The notes under the pieces were generated by a model that ran no database searches, was not told the DNA's origin, and was given only the letters and a program-made list of their open reading frames with translations. From Tepidibacter sp. (GTDB lineage Bacteria > Bacillota > Clostridia > Peptostreptococcales > Peptostreptococcaceae), in the NCBI RefSeq assembly GCF_025210165.1, contig NZ_JAOASI010000076.1, forward strand, positions 1 through 64,000: a stretch of DNA of 64,000 nucleotides. Direction: 5' to 3'. How positions within the stretch are numbered: position 1 is the stretch's first letter; each line of letters starts with the position of its first letter. The translations under genes and the position numbers were made by a program. Below are positions 61,144 to 64,000 of the stretch, in pieces.

Positions 61144-61953
61144 ATGGTTGAAAATGTTGTTGTAATAAGAGGTGGAGGAGATATTGCAACAGGTATTGCT
61201 CATAAACTGCATAGAAGTGGATTTAAGGTATTAATACTTGAGGTAGAAAAACCGACTATGGTTAGAAGAACTGTTTCTTTTGCTAGTGCAGTATTTGATT
61301 GTGAGGTCGTTATTGAAGATGTAAAATCGGTAAAGGTATATAATGCAAAAGATATATACAAAATATGGAATGATGATAATATACCTGTTATTGTAGATCC
61401 TAAATGTAGTGTAATAAATGAAATAAAATTAGATATTTTAGTAGATGCTACATTAGCAAAGAAAAATCTAGGAATGAATAAAGAAATGGCTTCTATTACA
61501 ATTGGTGTTGGACCAGGATTTAATGCAGGTCATGATGTGGATGTTGTCGTTGAAACAATTAGGGGTCATGATTTAGGAAGATTAATATTTAGAGGGTATG
61601 CAAAAGCTAATACTGGAATACCTGGTAAAATATTAGGATACGATAAAGAAAGAGTATTAAGAGCTCCTTGTAATGGAATAATAAAAAACTTATCAGATAT
61701 AGGAGATAATATTAAAAAAAATCAGATAATTGCATATGTAGAAAATAAACCTGTAAAAGCTTCTATTGATGGAGTTTTAAGAGGAATGATTATGAATAAT
61801 TCTGAGGTTAAAGAAGGTCTTAAAATAGCTGATATTGATCCAAGAGGAATAAAAAAATATTGTTTTACTATTTCAGATAAAGCTAGATCTGTTTCAGGAG
61901 GCGTTTTAGAAGCTATATTATATATGAAAAAGACAAGAAGGGAGTGTGAATAA
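61144..61953 (+). CDS. yqeB: Selenium-dependent molybdenum hydroxylase maturation protein YqeB
   Basis: 269 residues with a Rossmann-like start (VVIRGGGDIATGIAHKL) and a C-terminal part that looks like a lipoyl/biotinyl-type hammerhead (APCNGIIKNLSDIGDNIKKNQ). It matches the YqeB/EF2563 family, found with selenium-dependent molybdenum hydroxylases. Third gene of the unit, 6 bases after mocA. Confidence 0.87.
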   Translation: MVENVVVIRGGGDIATGIAHKLHRSGFKVLILEVEKPTMVRRTVSFASAVFDCEVVIEDVKSVKVYNAKDIYKIWNDDNIPVIVDPKCSVINEIKLDILVDATLAKKNLGMNKEMASITIGVGPGFNAGHDVDVVVETIRGHDLGRLIFRGYAKANTGIPGKILGYDKERVLRAPCNGIIKNLSDIGDNIKKNQIIAYVENKPVKASIDGVLRGMIMNNSEVKEGLKIADIDPRGIKKYCFTISDKARSVSGGVLEAILYMKKTRRECE

Positions 61954-61954
61954 A

Positions 61955-62758
61955 ATGGAATATAAAGTTTTAGACCAGATATCGAATGAGATAAAGTTAA
62001 ATAAAAAAGTTGCACTAGCTACTATAACTAGAGCAGAAGGTTCTACACCGAGAAAAGAAGGTTCTGTGATGGGGATTAAGGAAGATGGAAGCATTTTTGG
62101 AACTATAGGTGGAGGGAATTTAGAATTAGTCGTAATAGAACATGCTAAAAAATGTATTGAAAATAAAGAAAGTAAAAGTTTTAATTTTAAACTTACAGAT
62201 GATAAAGGAAGTCTTCATATGCAGTGTGGTGGCGAAGCAGATGTTTTTATTAAAGTTTTTAATCGCCTTGATAAGCTATTTATTATTGGAGGAGGTCATA
62301 TTTCACTTGAATTATATAAACTAGGTAAGATGCTAGATTTTTATACTATTATAGTTGAAGATAGAGAGGAATTTTGTAATATAAATAGATTTCCAAATGC
62401 TGATGAGTTAAAGGTTGGAAATATACACGAAATTTTAGATAAATATGAAATAGATGATAGTAGCTATATTGTTATTGTAACAAGGGGTCATAAACAAGAT
62501 GAAATATCTTTAAAATCTGTTATAAATACTGAAGCTAAATATATAGGAATGATTGGAAGTAAAAATAAAACGGAATATATAATGAATAATCTGAAAACTG
62601 AAGGAATATCTCAAAAAAAATTAGATGAAGTGTATGCTCCTATTGGAATTAATTTAGGAGGACAAACACCTGAAGAAATAGCTTTTAGTATTATGTCGGA
62701 GATACTTGTGAAAAAAAACAAAGGAAGTCTTGATCATTTAAAAGATATAAAAAAATAG
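61955..62758 (+). CDS. XdhC/CoxI-family molybdenum cofactor maturation protein
   Basis: 267 residues: N-terminal XdhC domain (VALATITRAEGSTPRKEGS, FGTIGGGNLE, MQCGGEADV) and C-terminal Rossmann domain (FIIGGGHISLELYKLG, VTRGHKQD, GMIGSKNK). XdhC binds sulfurated or selenated molybdenum cofactor and inserts it into xanthine dehydrogenase-type enzymes. ATG at 61955, one base after the yqeB stop. The hydroxylase structural genes are not in the window. Confidence 0.9.
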   Translation: MEYKVLDQISNEIKLNKKVALATITRAEGSTPRKEGSVMGIKEDGSIFGTIGGGNLELVVIEHAKKCIENKESKSFNFKLTDDKGSLHMQCGGEADVFIKVFNRLDKLFIIGGGHISLELYKLGKMLDFYTIIVEDREEFCNINRFPNADELKVGNIHEILDKYEIDDSSYIVIVTRGHKQDEISLKSVINTEAKYIGMIGSKNKTEYIMNNLKTEGISQKKLDEVYAPIGINLGGQTPEEIAFSIMSEILVKKNKGSLDHLKDIKK

Positions 62759-62828
62759 TATTGCTTTTTATTTCAAATTAAGTTAGAATTAACTTTATAA
62801 AATTTAGTTAGATGAAAATTAAATATAT

Positions 62829-62899
62829 CACTCATATAATTGGGGTAATATGGACCCTAAGTTTCTACTGAGTAACCGTAAATTATTCAACTATGGGTG
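62829..62899 (+). promoter_or_regulatory. Purine riboswitch aptamer, guanine type
   Basis: P1 arms CACTCATA and TATGGGTG close a core with AGTTTCTAC, ACCGTAAAT and CAACTATG, the purine riboswitch consensus. The discriminating base before TATG (position 74 by convention) is C, as in guanine/xpt riboswitches, not U as in adenine types. It controls xpt directly downstream through the terminator at 62996-63029. Confidence 0.93.
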
Positions 62900-62995
62900 T
62901 TTAGTTCATAAGTTAAGAGCATACAATTAAAGTATAATTATATGTGTTTTTGTAATACAAATAATATACTCGAAATTTTAAGCTATTAATATACT

Positions 62996-63029
62996 AAACC
63001 CCCATTTATGAAAATGGGGGGTTTTTTTT
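62996..63029 (+). terminator. Riboswitch expression-platform terminator
   Basis: AAACCCCCATTT pairs with AAATGGGGGGTTT, then a T run; ends 20 bases before xpt. Confidence 0.9.
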
Positions 63030-63048
63030 AATTTTGAGGAGGAGAAAG

Positions 63049-63621
63049 ATGAAATTATTAAAAGATGTTATAGTAAAAAAAGGTAAGGTTAGAGGAGCGG
63101 ATATTTTAAAGGTTGATAGTTTTTTAAATCATCAATTAGATATAAATTTATTAAATGAAATGGGAAAAGAGTTCAAAAGTCGTTTTAAAGATGATAATAT
63201 AACTAAAATTTTAACTATAGAAGCTTCTGGAATTGCAATAGCAGCAATAGCAGCTCAATATTTTGATGTACCTGTAGTATTTGCTAAAAAAGTACAAAGT
63301 AAAAATGTAGATAATGATAATGCATACGAGAGTCAGGTTTATTCATTCACTAAAGACAAAACCTATACAATTAGAGTTTGCAAAGATTATCTAAATGCTT
63401 CGGATAATATATTAATACTAGATGATTTTTTAGCTAATGCACAAGCTGCGTTAGGGTTAAAAGATTTAGTAAAGCAATCAGGAGCTAATTTGGCTGGTAT
63501 TGGAATAGCTATAGAAAAAGGATTTCAAGGTGGTGGAAAAATTTTAAGAGATAAAGGTGTAAAAGTAGAATCTTTAGCTATTATTAATTCTATGAATAGT
63601 AAAGGCATTGATTTTGAATAA
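63049..63621 (+). CDS. xpt: Xanthine phosphoribosyltransferase
   Basis: 190 residues of the type I phosphoribosyltransferase fold: PRPP loop [13 protein letters not shown] (about 128-140) and [14 protein letters not shown] near 62 for base binding, normal length for Xpt. Converts xanthine (and weakly guanine) to the nucleotide. ATG at 63049 with GAGGAGG upstream. Controlled by the purine riboswitch. Followed by a xanthine/uracil permease gene. Confidence 0.95.
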   Translation: MKLLKDVIVKKGKVRGADILKVDSFLNHQLDINLLNEMGKEFKSRFKDDNITKILTIEASGIAIAAIAAQYFDVPVVFAKKVQSKNVDNDNAYESQVYSFTKDKTYTIRVCKDYLNASDNILILDDFLANAQAALGLKDLVKQSGANLAGIGIAIEKGFQGGGKILRDKGVKVESLAIINSMNSKGIDFE

Positions 63622-63735
63622 AGAGAATAATGCATAAAAAACGAACAAATAATATAGATTAACATAAAAAAGAACGTGATGTACAGAAATATTAATAAAA
63701 AAATAATAAAAAAGTACGCAAAAATGCTTTTTTTA

Positions 63736-63744
63736 TGCTATAAT
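63736..63744 (+). promoter_or_regulatory. Extended -10 promoter box before the permease gene
   Basis: TGCTATAAT, a full extended -10 match, about 50 bases before the start codon. No good -35 box is needed. It suggests the permease has its own promoter in addition to any read-through from xpt. Confidence 0.55.
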
Positions 63745-63791
63745 GATTTTAGAAAAATGTATTTTAAAATAAAGCAGTAGGGGGAAAAGAT

Positions 63792-64000
63792 ATGAATAAA
63801 GATAATGAAATTTATGATTTGGATGGAATTCCACCGCTACATAAAGCAATACCATTAGGATTACAGCATATACTTTCGATGTTTGCAGGAAATGTAGCTC
63901 CTTTAATTATTATCGCAAATGCTATGAATTTACCCGTTGATGAAAAAACATTTTTAATTCAATGTGCTATGTTTATAGCAGGAGTAACTACTTTAATTCA
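63792..64000 (+). CDS. Uracil-xanthine permease, NCS2 family (partial, runs off window)
   Basis: First 69 residues only: IPLGLQHILSMFAGNVAPLIIIANAMN is the start of NCS2 nucleobase permeases (PbuX/UraA/PurP type). AGGGGGAA precedes the ATG. Position behind the riboswitch-controlled xpt favours xanthine as substrate, as in xpt-pbuX operons. Confidence 0.85.
   Translation, partial: MNKDNEIYDLDGIPPLHKAIPLGLQHILSMFAGNVAPLIIIANAMNLPVDEKTFLIQCAMFIAGVTTLI

Overview
The window comes from a very AT-rich, Gram-positive, anaerobic spore-former of the class Clostridia. Supporting signs are two separate spoVA clusters, yunB, a T-box in front of tyrS, a purine riboswitch, strong AGGAGG-type ribosome binding sites with many TTG and GTG starts, and a selenium-dependent molybdenum hydroxylase cofactor cluster. 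The desulfidase/ECF gene pair and the overall protein flavour point to the Peptostreptococcaceae (Tepidibacter/Clostridioides-like), but the genus is only a guess. No rRNA, tRNA, CRISPR array or prophage was seen.

Layout. 1-150: tail of an IS3-type element. 247-3089: canonical spoVAA-AB-AC-AD-AE operon. 3104-7313: class A penicillin-binding protein (minus strand), T-box and tyrS. 7343-7533: a very long imperfect hairpin. 7678-11577: small membrane protein, yunB, an Rpn-like C-terminal fragment, a DUF5071 gene with a damaged start, and a DUF1703-type ATPase/nuclease protein. 11693-12382: fructose-6-phosphate aldolase. 12535-16817: TetR regulator with a clear palindromic operator, then a heterodimeric ABC exporter. 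17015-21339: a sigma-54 activator, three palindromic upstream sites, a -24/-12 promoter, an enolase-superfamily enzyme and a CaiT-like BCCT transporter. 21460-21818: decayed transposase. 22075-27708: a complete oligopeptide-type ABC transporter split into two divergent units (BC and A on minus, D and F on plus). 27821-28972: secreted charged-helix protein with a copper-amine-oxidase N-type domain. 29128-33095: PspA, polyamine aminopropyltransferase, two DUF350, DUF4247 and DUF4178 genes. 33295-36125: iron/cobalamin-type ABC importer. 36178-36924: SDR. 37142-40399: a second spoVA operon (DUF1657, 2Duf, spoVAC, spoVAD, spoVAEb, DUF1657) resembling spoVA2mob of heat-resistant Bacillus spores, with a divergent DUF421 gene and a CBS protein. 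42379-47504: GGDEF-EAL protein, methyltransferase, PAP2 phosphatase, SDR/HxlR pair, VanZ. 47720-48793: ECF S component and TudS-like desulfidase. 48872-52308: pstSCAB. 52369-54807: FAD oxidoreductase and Fe-S aldo/keto reductase. 55173-59559: LPG-synthase-like protein, PH-domain protein, chemoreceptor. 59837-64000: yqeC-mocA-yqeB-xdhC, then a purine riboswitch with xpt and a xanthine/uracil permease.

Functional themes. Two SpoVA dipicolinate-channel systems, yunB and PBP1A suggest heavy investment in spores. The last 4 kb is a purine-salvage/purine-catabolism block that pairs selenium-molybdenum enzyme maturation with guanine-sensing control of xanthine salvage and uptake. The sigma-54 block looks like a self-contained uptake-and-conversion module for a quaternary amine or related hydroxy acid. 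Non-coding DNA includes a small interspersed repeat family sitting just behind terminators, and several palindromes that look like operators.
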